NCBI RefSeq assembly: GCF_037976825.1
Contig: NZ_CP150269.1
Coordinates: 3,733,501-3,797,500 of the forward strand
Length of the DNA stretch: 64,000 bases
Direction: 5' to 3'
Source of the DNA: Paenibacillus sp. FSL K6-1330
Lineage (GTDB): Bacteria; Bacillota; Bacilli; Paenibacillales; Paenibacillaceae
The position numbers were made by a program, and so were the translations under genes. Every line of letters begins with the position of its first letter. The first letter of the stretch is position 1. Positions 34,962 to 43,602 of the stretch are shown one piece after another. Below the pieces are notes generated by a model. That model saw only the letters and a list, made by a program, of their open reading frames with translations, searched no databases and was not told the DNA's origin.

Positions 34962-35545
34962 CTAACCGAACAATAAATCCAGAATCTTTTCATTTGCCTT
35001 TCTGTTCTTTCCGATATGAGGGTAGCAGTGGATATGAATCGCTGGATTGAAGTTGATTTCTATGATGCTGTAATTGGTATCGGTTGCTTCTTCCTCTAAA
35101 GAATCAATCATCATATCCACACCACATATGGTCGCTCCTGCAGCTTTAGCTGATTGAATGGCAAGTTCCTTATAGCTGTTTGGCATTTCATCCGTAAAAT
35201 CGATACTGTCTCCTCCCGTACTAATATTTGAATTTTCTCTCAGATAGATAACTACCCCTGAATGGGGTATATCGTTCCAACCCATAGCATGGTTCTTTAA
35301 AAACATCTCTTCTACTTCCCCTAACTGAATTTTCTCAAGGGGAGTCTTATACCCTTTACCTCGAAGTGGGTCTTTATTCTTCTCATGAACAAGCTGTTCG
35401 ATCGTGTGGATACCGTCACCGACGACATTTGCAGGGACACGATGCAGTACCCCTACAACCTGTTCCCCCATGACCAGAAAGCGATATTCCTTTCCTGTCA
35501 TAAATTCCTCAAGGATTCGTTGTGAAATCCCCGGTATTAATCGTT
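34962..35545 (-). pseudogene. 3' fragment of a gshF-type glutathione synthetase gene
   Basis: About 180-190 residues matching the C-terminal ATP-grasp part of bifunctional glutamate-cysteine ligase/glutathione synthetase (GshAB/GshF): VLHRVPANVVGDG, DPLRGKGYKTPLEK, LRENSNISTGGDSID, EINFNPAIHIHCYPHIGKNR. The whole ligase domain and half of the ATP-grasp are gone; the family protein has about 750 residues. The open frame begins at a stop near 35546 without a sensible start; ATG 35501 is internal. Not functional alone. Confidence 0.75.
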
Positions 35546-35572
35546 GAAGTTCATTAAATCACAATTATAAAA

Positions 35573-35606
35573 AATACAAAGTCGCTAATTTAGCAACTTT
35601 GTATTT
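35573..35606 (-). terminator. Terminator of the merR gene
   Basis: AATACAAAGT / ACTTTGTATT with inner GCTAA/TTAGC, 8 bases after the merR stop; the loop resembles the hairpin of repeat family 1. Confidence 0.7.
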
Positions 35607-35613
35607 GGCATAA

Positions 35614-35997
35614 TCAAATTTTGATGTTAGTTCGTTCAATCTGAGATTCTATTACATCATATAGAGCAAGCTTATAGTTTATTTTATCCAAGTTAAAATA
35701 TAGTTCCCTTATGCTTTTCTCAATTTCTTTTTTATGATGGAGCATCATCATTTTTCGTTCCGAAATCGTCGAGTCCCCTTCTTTATACAAGTATACATAC
35801 TTCTGAATTTGAGCAATCGGCATTCCTGTTGCTCTAAGCGCAGTGACGAAGTGTATCCAGCTTAAATCATCTTCGTCATATAACCGCTTCCCATTTTCAT
35901 TTCTCTTCACATGTGGAAGCAGCCCCTCCTTTTCGTAATATCGTAGTGTAGGAGCCGCCATTCCTGTCAATTCAGTAACTTCCCTTATAGTCAACAT
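35614..35997 (-). CDS. MerR-family regulator 1
   Basis: 127 residues. N-terminal MerR HTH (TIREVTELTGMAAPTLRYYEKEGLL), second wing region, then a coiled-coil dimer helix. No metal-binding Cys, so more like the AdhR/BmrR-type group that answers organic or electrophile signals. Divergent from the SDR at 36229. The palindrome TAAAGT-N2-ACTTTA lies in front of both genes. Confidence 0.88.
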   Translation of the reverse strand: MLTIREVTELTGMAAPTLRYYEKEGLLPHVKRNENGKRLYDEDDLSWIHFVTALRATGMPIAQIQKYVYLYKEGDSTISERKMMMLHHKKEIEKSIRELYFNLDKINYKLALYDVIESQIERTNIKI

Positions 35998-36020
35998 AAA
36001 TAAAACTCATCGCCTCCTAT

Positions 36021-36034
36021 TAAAGTTAACTTTA
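36021..36034. promoter_or_regulatory. MerR 1 operator, regulator side
   Basis: TAAAGTTAACTTTA, perfect palindrome, 24 bases upstream of the merR start; same arms as the SDR promoter site. Confidence 0.6.
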
Positions 36035-36155
36035 ATTAAGTATTTGGTATATCTAGTTAAAACATCCATATTCACGCTATAAAAGATGAGGAAGATATGA
36101 TTAAATCAAAGATTTTAATGATTAATTATACACTTATTTTTTCAGCGAAAAAGTC

Positions 36156-36186
36156 TTGACTTAAAGTGAACTTTATATTCTATGAT
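36156..36186 (+). promoter_or_regulatory. MerR-type promoter (19-base spacer) of the SDR gene
   Basis: -35 TTGACT (36156-36161), -10 TATGAT (36181-36186), spacer 19 bases that contains TAAAGTGAACTTTA. The overlong spacer filled by a palindrome is the hallmark of promoters activated by MerR proteins. Confidence 0.8.
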
Positions 36187-36228
36187 AACAATGCAATTAA
36201 AAATGAGTTCTGAAAGGATGAAGTTACA

Positions 36229-36984
36229 ATGAAAAATATCTCAATCGTCACTGGTGGTAGCCGCGGACTTGGTCGCAATACTGCCATCAGTATTGCGCGT
36301 CATGGCGGTGATGTCATCCTGACCTATCGTAGCCAAGCAGAAGAAGCAAATTCTGTTGTTGCTGAGATCGAATCTCTGGGTCGTAAAGCAGTGGCATTAC
36401 AACTTGATGTTGGAAACATTGCCAGCTTTACAGCCTTTGTTGAGACAGTTCGTTCGACCCTGCGGTCTACTTGGGATAGTACCACTTTCCATCATCTGGT
36501 GAATAATGCCGGCCACGGAGAAATGATAGACTATACCGAAACTACAGAAGCTCAGTTCGACGGCCTGTTCAATGTGCATGTCAAAGGCGTATTTTTCTTG
36601 ACTCAGGCCCTTCTGCCGCTTCTTGCAGATGGTGGACGTATTGTGAACTTCTCATCGGGTCTCACTCGCGTCTCTTTTCCCGGATTCTCCGCCTATTCTG
36701 CCGCAAAGGGGGCGGTCGAGATTTTAACCATCTATTTGGCCAAAGAACTTGGTCACCGAGGTATTACCGCTAATACCATTGCACCTGGAGCAATCGAAAC
36801 CGATTTTCTAGGAGGTTCTGTACGCGACATACCTTCTTACAATGACACGTTTGCCTCGATGACTGCCCTTGGTCGAGTCGGCGTACCCGAGGACATTGGT
36901 CCCGCAGTCGCCAACCTACTTGGATCCGACAATCGCTGGGTTAATGCGCAGAGAATCGAAGTATCGGGTGGTCAGAACATCTGA
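36229..36984 (+). CDS. Short-chain dehydrogenase/reductase under MerR control
   Basis: 251 residues: TGGSRGLGRNTA cofactor loop (about 8-19), NNAG (about 92), catalytic Ser in VNFSSG, YSAAKGAVE active-site Y-x3-K, PGAIETDF, and the C-terminal VSGGQNI typical of FabG-like SDRs. GAAAGGATG precedes ATG 36229. Activated by the divergent MerR protein, judging by the promoter. Confidence 0.9.
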   Translation: MKNISIVTGGSRGLGRNTAISIARHGGDVILTYRSQAEEANSVVAEIESLGRKAVALQLDVGNIASFTAFVETVRSTLRSTWDSTTFHHLVNNAGHGEMIDYTETTEAQFDGLFNVHVKGVFFLTQALLPLLADGGRIVNFSSGLTRVSFPGFSAYSAAKGAVEILTIYLAKELGHRGITANTIAPGAIETDFLGGSVRDIPSYNDTFASMTALGRVGVPEDIGPAVANLLGSDNRWVNAQRIEVSGGQNI

Positions 36985-37104
36985 TCGCAATTATTTCTGA
37001 AAATAACGTTTAGTTTGGAACTTCACATAAAATAAAAGGCTTGTCTCAATTATTTTGAGACGGTGAAATTCAATTGGATGTTTATCTAATTGCAGATACA
37101 CTAA

Positions 37105-37300
37105 CCTGTCCGTTAGCTTAATGAAATTGCATGGAAACATAGTTAGATACTTAACTAATCGTAATCGGCTCATGTTCTTGTCCTTTACGGCAATCGGTAC
37201 AAGTTCTTGTCCTTGGTTCGGGACAAGAACTTGTACCAATAAAACAAAAAAGCCGCTAATATAGTGACTTTTAATGGGAATATGTTCTTGTCCTCCGACA
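37105..37300 (+). repeat. Interspersed repeat family 1, full-length (copy G)
   Basis: 196 bases from CCTGTCCGTTAGCTTAATGAA to TTGTCCTCCGACA with every module. It lies between the convergent SDR and DHFR-like genes. Confidence 0.85.
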
Positions 37301-37315
37301 GCTATCTTTATCGCT

Positions 37316-37370
37316 CTGATCAGCTGACGTCTCTTTTTTATTCAACTATCGTTTCCCGTTAGGTCAATCG
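37316..37370 (+). repeat. Family 2 repeat, right part (copy c)
   Basis: TCTGATCAGCTGACGTCTCTTTTTT, then ATTCAACTATCGTTTCCCGTTAGG. It directly follows family 1 copy G. A further hairpin at about 37421-37465 (TAAGGGATcCTC...GAGaATCCCTA) lies behind it. Confidence 0.55.
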
Positions 37371-37482
37371 TCAATTCCATAAATAACTATGTCATTTCGC
37401 AAAACTGGACAAATTTTAAAGAATAAGGGATCCTCTGACTGCGCTACAGCCGGAGAATCCCTATTAAAGTAACGTGCCCATT

Positions 37483-38166
37483 AGGCCGCTGGGTCAACCG
37501 CACAACTAAGCTGGAACGTAGGTCAGCCTTATCACCTTCTCGCCAATTCGATCGCTTGCCACGAGGCGCAGCGGCGGCCGCGGACCGGCGAAAAACGGCT
37601 TGCCGTGACCCAGCACGACTGGATGGAGATAGAGTCGATACTCATCAACGAGACCGAGCTCCGTTAGACTGTGGGCCAACTCCGGCCCGGCAACTTCAAT
37701 CTCCCCTTCATGCTGAGCCTTTAGCCCACGTATGGCCGCTGCGAGGTCGCCCTCGATCAGAGAAGCGTTCGGACCGACGGACTTTAACGTCCTCGACACC
37801 ACCCACTTCGGTTTGCTTTGCCACGCCGCTGCGTATTCCCGTTCCGGCGCATCCCATTCAAAATGGTCTCCGTCCCAATACCGCATGGTCTCGTACATGC
37901 GGCGCCCGTACAGGATGCCCGCCAGGCCGCGCACGTCGTCGATGAAATGACGGAATAGCACGGGGTCGGGCTGAAATGCCGTGTGGTCGTGGTCGACGAA
38001 TCCGTCCAGAGACTGGTTCAATGCGAAAACGATCTTTGCCATGCGACTGACTCTCCTCCCTGGTTTTCTCGCACATTCATCATCAAGATTACACGTTCCA
38101 TATGCAGCCTCTTTTATGTCTACATTTTATCATCCAACAGCATGTCCGGTTTCTCATGGATTGCTA
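37483..38166. repeat. Duplicated segment, copy A
   Basis: The DHFR-like gene with about 20 bases downstream and 120 bases upstream is nearly identical to 61471-62146. Both copies are followed on the right by the left end of a family 1 repeat (38231 and 62154). Confidence 0.85.
37506..38042 (-). CDS. DHFR/RibD-C-like reductase, copy A
   Basis: 178 residues of the dihydrofolate-reductase-like family (RibD C-terminal fold): N-terminal FALNQSLDGFVDH, GRRMYETMRYW (NADPH-binding helix), VVSRTL, GPELAHSLTELGLVDEYRLY, HPVVLGHGKPFF. Probable NADPH-dependent reductase of unknown substrate. GGAGGAGAG precedes ATG 38042. A close copy lies at 61494-62024; this one has two more residues (DHDHTAF instead of DHMAF). 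Confidence 0.85.
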   Translation of the reverse strand: MAKIVFALNQSLDGFVDHDHTAFQPDPVLFRHFIDDVRGLAGILYGRRMYETMRYWDGDHFEWDAPEREYAAAWQSKPKWVVSRTLKSVGPNASLIEGDLAAAIRGLKAQHEGEIEVAGPELAHSLTELGLVDEYRLYLHPVVLGHGKPFFAGPRPPLRLVASDRIGEKVIRLTYVPA

Positions 38167-38230
38167 ATGTGCACAGTCCTGGCCTGACCGAATACAAATT
38201 TAATTTAACGAAGGATGGTAAATTAAACAA

Positions 38231-38430
38231 TTCTGCCCGTTATCTTAATGAACTAGTGCAGTGAAATGTAGTTAAATGCTTATCTAATCGGTAATCGGAA
38301 CATGTTCTTGTCCTTTACGGCAATCGGTACAAGTTCTTGTCCTTGGTTCGGGACAAGAACTTGTACCGATAAAACAAAAAAGCCGCTAAAACAGCGACTT
38401 TATATGGGATCGTGTTCTTGTCCCTCGACA
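38231..38430 (+). repeat. Interspersed repeat family 1, full-length (copy H)
   Basis: 200 bases from TTCTGCCCGTTATCTTAATGAA to CTTGTCCCTCGACA, with a perfect 18-base inverted repeat GGTACAAGTTCTTGTCC... / ...GGACAAGAACTTGTACC around TTGGTTCG. Confidence 0.85.
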
Positions 38431-38759
38431 TCTTGTGGCAAGGAACAAAAAATTATATCAATCTCCGTTTGAAAGGACGCAGGAAAGCCATAGAGTCATT
38501 CATAACGAATCGTTTCTGGGAGTACTTCTTCCCTTCCCAAAGGAAAGAAGCAGCTCGAACGAAGGTGATCCATAATATTAAGAACTCGAACAACTTCTGC
38601 AGATTTACTCCGAGCCTCTCAGTTGCTGTGTCGAGGCACCTCAAGAATTCAATCAAGTAGTTGTTGATTTCCTGTCGCAAAGGATTGAATCATTTTGATA
38701 ACAGAAAAAGATCCGCACCTTAAAAAGATTATATAAGAAGGTTTGTACTATTAAGGTAA
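38431..38759. other. Stretch with no recognisable gene
   Basis: Both strands have an open frame of about 75-80 codons here, with no ribosome binding site and no family resemblance. Likely relic DNA between repeat copies. Confidence 0.35.
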
Positions 38760-38845
38760 CCTGCCCGTTAGTTTAACAAAGGCAGCCGATCACCATGATC
38801 AGCTGCCTTCTTATTTTGAATAAGCTATCTTTTCCCGTTGGCATT
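38760..38845 (+). repeat. Family 2 repeat, most complete copy (d)
   Basis: CTGCCCGTTAGTTTAACAAA, hairpin GGCAGCCGATCA / TGATCAGCTGCC, then TTTTGAATAAGCTATCTTTTCCCGTTGG. The CCCGTT motif occurs at both ends in direct order. Confidence 0.65.
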
Positions 38846-39061
38846 ATGGTTCAACTAAACAAAAATCATTTCTTAATGATTAGAGTAATGCTTTTTTGTT
38901 CGAGTTGACTTTGCGCGTTTGATTTTTTGTTCCACCAACCATGTTTCCAACGATGTTCCTCTAACAGAATTGTTGAATCACAGTAATAGTTATGTAACGT
39001 TATGTTTCGCAAAACATTAAACATTTGTGTGCTGTCATAAAAGATATTCAATAGTTATTTA

Positions 39062-39087
39062 GAAGGCTGTCGATTTCTCGACAGCCT
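39062..39087 (-). terminator. Terminator of the GNAT gene
   Basis: AGGCTGTCGA / TCGACAGCCT with loop of four, 12 bases after the GNAT stop, followed leftward by TCTAAATAA. Confidence 0.7.
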
Positions 39088-39098
39088 GGACAGAAGAA

Positions 39099-39542
39099 TT
39101 ACTTCTGCTGTTCATTGTATTTCAAATGTAAAATGGGGTATGGGCGGCCTGCTCCATCCGTCAAATCTTCACCGGTTATTCCGAAACCACTTTTTAAGTA
39201 AAACCTTGTTGCATTCTCATTTTGTTTATTCACATCAACGGACGTGATCCCAAAACCATTTATGCATATTTGCATAATTTGTTTCCCATACCCTTTGCCA
39301 ATTTTATCGGGATCGAGAAATAGTGCTTCCAAGTGATGTTCATTGATGGCGGTAAAACCAATGATGGAGTCTTCGGTATACCAGAGACGTACATCAAGAT
39401 GAGGAAAATACATGGGTAATTCTTTTTTGATTTCCTCTTTATCCTTGAAACTCAAAAAATGATGAGTGGCCATTACCGATCTTTCCCAAAGATTTATTAT
39501 CATATCATAGTCATTAACAGTTGCTTTTCTGTTTTGTATCAT
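39099..39542 (-). CDS. GNAT acetyltransferase (YjaB-like)
   Basis: 147 residues, complete single GNAT domain: N-terminal RKATVNDYDMI, FLDPDKIGKGYGKQIM acetyl-CoA loop, and C-terminal VDVNKQNENATRFYLKSGF. The substrate amine is unknown. AGGAG precedes ATG 39542. A decayed relative lies at 21536-21754. Confidence 0.85.
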   Translation of the reverse strand: MIQNRKATVNDYDMIINLWERSVMATHHFLSFKDKEEIKKELPMYFPHLDVRLWYTEDSIIGFTAINEHHLEALFLDPDKIGKGYGKQIMQICINGFGITSVDVNKQNENATRFYLKSGFGITGEDLTDGAGRPYPILHLKYNEQQK

Positions 39543-39716
39543 TTCGTTCTGCTCCTTTTTCTTTTTAATTTATCACGCTCCTTTCATCACTTTTTTGTAG
39601 ATGGTGATTGTATATCTCCAATTGATATATGACTTCATGCTTACCACTCTTTTCGGAATTATATTAATCGATTTGCAATCAAACACATTACACTTTAGTT
39701 ATCTACTCTATCATAT

Positions 39717-39956
39717 TTAGTTGATGCCATTCAATAGCCGTTCCTCTCTTTTACGGTAGAACCATGTTATCCCTAGCTCTATCATTAAATGAAAATACAG
39801 ACTGCCGACCATATTCCAGATCGTATCCTTTCGTTTGTAGTGGGCCAGTTCATGCGCGATCACATGTTTAAGCAGTTGTTCATTAACTTTCTGAATGCAT
39901 TTTCGAATATTTTCACAACGGATCGCGACACAAGTATGACGAAAATACTCCATCAT
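39717..39956 (-). pseudogene. Fragment of a BlaR1-like M56 metallopeptidase
   Basis: 79 codons with HVIAHELAHYKRKDTIWN, the H-E-x2-H zinc site and the following D-x3-N of membrane-embedded M56 (BlaR1/MecR1) peptidases. The preceding membrane helices and the C-terminal sensor part are absent, and the frame ends soon after the motif. Confidence 0.55.
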
Positions 39957-40039
39957 TGTTACTCTTTTTTCTGTTGATCTGTCTCAACAATTTCATTTAT
40001 CACTTTATCTTAATATACATTGTTACTTTGATTAATAGA

Positions 40040-40066
40040 ATAAGCAGGCATCAGCGCCTGCTTATT
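40040..40066. terminator. Terminator-like hairpin
   Basis: AATAAGCAGGC / GCCTGCTTATT around ATCAGC; no intact gene ends directly beside it, so it is probably left from a lost gene. Confidence 0.6.
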
Positions 40067-40087
40067 AATGTGTGTTATTTCAACTAT

Positions 40088-40256
40088 CCTGCCCGTTAGC
40101 ATAATGAAATTGCATGGAAAACCCAGTTAGACACTTATCTAATCGGTAATCGGTACAAGTTCTTGAGCTCGACTTGGGACAAGAACTTATACCGATAAAA
40201 CAAAAAAGCCGCTAAATTAGCGACTTTCAAAGGGACCATGTTCATGTCCCTCGACA
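40088..40256 (+). repeat. Interspersed repeat family 1 (copy I)
   Basis: 169 bases from CCTGCCCGTTAGCATAATGAA to ATGTCCCTCGACA. It lacks the TTTACGGCAATC segment; the central palindrome is TACAAGTTCTTG / GACAAGAACTTATA, with a changed loop. Confidence 0.8.
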
Positions 40257-40294
40257 ATTTACAAATTTACCTCTCCACATTTCTGCCAGAAAAA

Positions 40295-40369
40295 AGACTA
40301 GCTAAATCGAGGATTAATTTAGCTAGTCTCTCATTAAACGATATAAAAAGTCTCATAGATTGAGACTTT
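40295..40369. terminator. Two successive hairpins
   Basis: AGACTAGCTAAAT / ATTTAGCTAGTCT (40295-40329) and AAAGTCTCA / TGAGACTTT (40348-40369). Both look like intrinsic terminators. Neither belongs to a recognisable intact gene. Confidence 0.55.
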
Positions 40370-40470
40370 CTGTAATTACCATATTTACTAATGAGATTAA
40401 CCTTTATCTAGCCGAAGCTAAGCAAAGACAGGCGGTAAAAAGCCGGCTTCATTCATAAGGCTATATTGAC

Positions 40471-40494
40471 CTATCGTCTCCCGTTAGTTCAATG
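40471..40494 (+). repeat. Family 2 repeat, right-end fragment (copy e)
   Basis: CTATCGTCTCCCGTTAGTTCAATG, the right end of family 2, after a degenerate AAGCCGGCTT hairpin. Confidence 0.45.
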
Positions 40495-40677
40495 ATGGTT
40501 CCTTGATTTGATTTATTACATAGTATCTAAATTTGACTTCTCATCATTGCTCAAAAATCTTTCCCTCCCTTATTTCATCACAAGACACCATCGGTACATG
40601 CAGAGCCGGTCTTTGTACCAAGTCCATTTCTAGTATCAAAATGTATCCTACCCCACAAAAATGTTCCGTTCACACAA

Positions 40678-40693
40678 AAAAGTGCGTACTTTT
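40678..40693. promoter_or_regulatory. Candidate HxlR operator before the unknown/MFS pair
   Basis: AAAAGTGCGTACTTTT, an 8+8 palindrome with one mismatch and a central GTAC, 103 bases before the start of the 474-residue protein. HxlR-family regulators often bind GTAC-centred palindromes. A second inverted repeat GTAAGG-N7-CCTTAC follows at 40703. Confidence 0.4.
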
Positions 40694-40795
40694 CACCAAT
40701 TAGTAAGGGTGATAACCTTACATACAGAACGATCGATCCATAATTAATTGAGCGACACACGGTCGTTAAAAAAACCATAGGTGAGGTGCTAAGAA

Positions 40796-42220
40796 ATGAA
40801 GGAATATCAACTTATTTTGAAAGAGAAGAAGATCGTTTGGGGAGAAACCATAGATATTGAGCGGCTCGTTGACAACAAGCCAGTCAACTCCATCAGACAG
40901 GGCGCAAACTCGAACATGGATTGGAATTTGCCTGCAGGAGTATATCGAGCAAAAGAGATTGTTATCGAACTCGATAAAATGCTTGAGGCCATGCTGGTTC
41001 AGCTGGGCGAACCAGTGAACAGCGATCCGACAGTACTCTTAGATAGCCTGTTAGCCAATTTGGCGATTTCCGGACGCTTGTCTTCTTTGCCCTTAAAATC
41101 ATTGGAACTTGAAGATCATGCTGGTATAGAGATTAGAGCTCAAGCGGTACGTATCGGAGAACAATTGGTAAGCTGGGCCAGAGAGATCAATGCTGAGAAA
41201 AAGACATTGGCTGAGTTTGGGTCAGAAACGCTTAGTGAACTGGAATTTCGAAGCCACTGTTATGGTCATCCGCTGACCCCTGAAGCCACTGCTCAGGTTT
41301 GGGGACCATTCGGCGGACCAAGAATTATGCAGATTTATAATGAATACTTGCACCAATTCGTTTTACTTCGGGATGCCTTGTTGCCATTTGCCAATTGGGA
41401 AGAGGTTCCGCTTGAAGTCAAGGAATATAGGGAATTCAAAGGATTGCGTTTTCTGGAGCCATCCCGAGAAGTATTCTTAACGCAACTGTTCAAGAAAAAA
41501 TTAACACATAAATCGATCATCCAGTATGCACAAAGTGTGGTTAGTTCAGGGTTGGAAAAAGTCGGTTACGGCTTCCAATATCGTCTAGGTACCGTTTTGC
41601 CGGCTGGTTTGGGTGAGTCTGCCCGTACGGCATCCCGTTATCTCCTGAGATGGCATCCCGTACAAACGATACAGGTAGAAGATGCAGAAGGTTTGGCCGC
41701 GGTCTCCTTCGATTATGAATATGATGATTATTATTCCGCGCCCCGTAAAGAGGCAGGAAAAGGAACACCGGCAGACGACGAATTGCTTCCTGAATATGGG
41801 GAGGATTACTATGAACCATCTATTGCCCGGTTGCTTCCAAATACCAGTACAGATCGAACGACCCTACAGTTCAGTTTGGAGATGAAAGGCAACGAGTTTG
41901 CAGTAGATCTTGGTCAACTTTTTAGGGGGCAGCGCTTTTTATATCGGCCACAAAGAAGCAGCTATGCCGGGAGCGAATTTATAAAACGAGAATACATCAA
42001 CTGGCACCCTGCTGAAGACATTCTCTCGCATTCCGGATTGGTCACCAATGCAGATGGCATCCATTTCATTCCGACTGGCAAAAACGAACTTGTCCTATGG
42101 GCTTTACTAGGCAAACTCTATCCCGAAAATGTAGTTTTATTGGATAAAGGAGATCAGGAGGAACTGGAAGCGGCTTATGTTTCCGGCAAAGGCTTCGGTA
42201 CGCAATTTCTAGTACTGTAA
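40796..42220 (+). CDS. Uncharacterised 474-residue cytoplasmic protein
   Basis: I do not recognise this protein. It has no signal peptide or membrane helix and only one Cys. The first 60 residues look beta-rich, residues 60-260 helical (with EFRSHCYGHPLTPEATAQVWGPFGGP as a striking ordered block), 260-330 contain a Tyr/Asp-rich acidic patch (FDYEYDDYYSAPRKEAG ... EYGEDYYEPS), and the C-terminal 120 residues look beta-rich again. GAGGTG precedes ATG 40796 by 7 bases and codon use is regular, so it is a real gene. It is followed at 51 bases by an MFS exporter, then a convergent HxlR regulator, so a role in handling an exported or modified compound is possible but unproven. Confidence 0.75.
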   Translation: MKEYQLILKEKKIVWGETIDIERLVDNKPVNSIRQGANSNMDWNLPAGVYRAKEIVIELDKMLEAMLVQLGEPVNSDPTVLLDSLLANLAISGRLSSLPLKSLELEDHAGIEIRAQAVRIGEQLVSWAREINAEKKTLAEFGSETLSELEFRSHCYGHPLTPEATAQVWGPFGGPRIMQIYNEYLHQFVLLRDALLPFANWEEVPLEVKEYREFKGLRFLEPSREVFLTQLFKKKLTHKSIIQYAQSVVSSGLEKVGYGFQYRLGTVLPAGLGESARTASRYLLRWHPVQTIQVEDAEGLAAVSFDYEYDDYYSAPRKEAGKGTPADDELLPEYGEDYYEPSIARLLPNTSTDRTTLQFSLEMKGNEFAVDLGQLFRGQRFLYRPQRSSYAGSEFIKREYINWHPAEDILSHSGLVTNADGIHFIPTGKNELVLWALLGKLYPENVVLLDKGDQEELEAAYVSGKGFGTQFLVL

Positions 42221-42271
42221 GTCGTGAAATGAAATCCACCGTACATTTTGGATAGAAAGGGAGAATCTATA

Positions 42272-43492
42272 TTGACCAGACAACAAAAGTTTCTGACAAT
42301 GAATTTATTTTTATTGACCTTTATTCTGGGGACCAGTGAGTTTTTGATGGTCGGATTATTATCTGAAGTTGCCGCAGATATGAAAATCGCCATATCGACT
42401 GCAGGCTTTCTGGTGACGGCTTTTGCGCTTACCTTTGCTATTGGTACCCCGGTCTTCACAGCATTATTCAGCCGATTTTCCAAATTCCCGCTCATCCTTG
42501 TCTTGCTCAGCATATTTATTGTTGGGAATATCGTCACGGCTTTATCAGGATCATATGGCCTGCTTCTGGTGTCCAGAATAATCACGGCCGTAGTTACCGG
42601 CGTCTTGATTGCACTCGCGATGTCAGTGGCAAGTGAAGCCATGCCTCCGGAAAAAAGAGGGCCGGTGATCTCCATCATCTTTACTGGTTTCACTGTGGCG
42701 AGCGTCCTTGGCGTACCCCTTGGCACTTTTATCGGACAATGGGGCGGGTGGCATTTGGCCTACTGGTTTACCACATTGTTGGGAATCATTTCTTTGATAG
42801 CAAGCATCGCAACCATTCCTAGAGGACTAAAAGGAAAACACAGTTCACTCACAAAACAACTCAGATTGCTCGCTTACCCCAGAATTGTGCTTGCTTTCGC
42901 CATTATGATGTTAAGTATAGCAGCTACTTATAGCATCTATACGTATTTAGCTCCTTTGCTTCAGGATGTGCTTTTTGTTCCGGCTCGTTATATTAGTCTC
43001 ATCTTTTTACTGTATGGTGTTGTGTCTATTTTCAGCACGCTAATCGGAGGAAAGCTGGCTATCGGAGACGGGATGAGAAAAATTCGCTATGTGCTTCTGG
43101 CTCAAGCTGTCATCTTGGTGTCACTTTATTTTACTTCCGGCTCTCTTGTTGGGGGACTTGTCAGCATCTCATTCATGGCTCTTGTTGTTTATCTTATGAA
43201 CTCGACGATGCAGTTGTACTTCATTGATTTTGCCGATGAGCATGTTCCGGAGGCAAGAGACTTAGCCTCGTCCTTAACCTCCGTTGCCAACAATGTTGGC
43301 ATTGCGATCGGATCCGCTTTAGGTGGATTTGTCACTACAAACATGAAGCTTATTGATCTATCCTGGTCTGGGGGGATTGTGGCCGTACTCGCGGCAGTGT
43401 TAGCATGGGTCAACTATCGTTTGAAGCAAGGAACTGCCAGTACGACTAAAGAGAATAATGCACTGCGTGAGCAATACGAAGGAAATATATAA
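42272..43492 (+). CDS. MFS transporter, DHA1/AraJ-like
   Basis: 406 residues, 12 membrane helices: LTFILGTSEFLMVGLL in helix 1 is typical of the AraJ/YdhP drug:H+ antiporter-1 branch, with the cytoplasmic loop FSRFSKFPL between helices 2 and 3 and GVPLGTFIGQWGGWHLAY in helix 5. Likely exports a small molecule. TTG 42272 is chosen because AAAGGGAG lies 8 bases upstream. Probably cotranscribed with the unknown gene before it. Confidence 0.9.
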   Translation: MTRQQKFLTMNLFLLTFILGTSEFLMVGLLSEVAADMKIAISTAGFLVTAFALTFAIGTPVFTALFSRFSKFPLILVLLSIFIVGNIVTALSGSYGLLLVSRIITAVVTGVLIALAMSVASEAMPPEKRGPVISIIFTGFTVASVLGVPLGTFIGQWGGWHLAYWFTTLLGIISLIASIATIPRGLKGKHSSLTKQLRLLAYPRIVLAFAIMMLSIAATYSIYTYLAPLLQDVLFVPARYISLIFLLYGVVSIFSTLIGGKLAIGDGMRKIRYVLLAQAVILVSLYFTSGSLVGGLVSISFMALVVYLMNSTMQLYFIDFADEHVPEARDLASSLTSVANNVGIAIGSALGGFVTTNMKLIDLSWSGGIVAVLAAVLAWVNYRLKQGTASTTKENNALREQYEGNI

Positions 43493-43503
43493 TTAAGACA
43501 TAT

Positions 43504-43544
43504 AAAGCAGGAGGTAATTTGGAAAAGTACCTCCTGCTTTTCGA
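43504..43544 (+). terminator. Terminator of the unknown/MFS operon
   Basis: AAAGCAGGAGGTA / TACCTCCTGCTTT stem of 13 pairs with T-run, 11 bases after the MFS stop. Confidence 0.85.
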
Positions 43545-43602
43545 GTATCAAAAGAGCCCGATCAAAGGCAAGGTTAATGGTAAATGGGCAGATTGTAGCT
43601 TT

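Noticed and set aside
38866..39051. 61-codon - strand frame downstream of the GNAT gene
   Set aside because: No ribosome binding site and no recognisable family; it lies beyond the GNAT terminator. It could be a relic, but there is nothing to support a call.
12497..40256. Repeats as a CRISPR array
   Set aside because: Copies are kilobases apart, vary from 22 to 200 bases, and have genes rather than uniform spacers between them; no cas genes are present.
40578..40778. 66-codon - strand frame
   Set aside because: No ribosome binding site or family resemblance, and it covers the promoter/operator region of the unknown gene.
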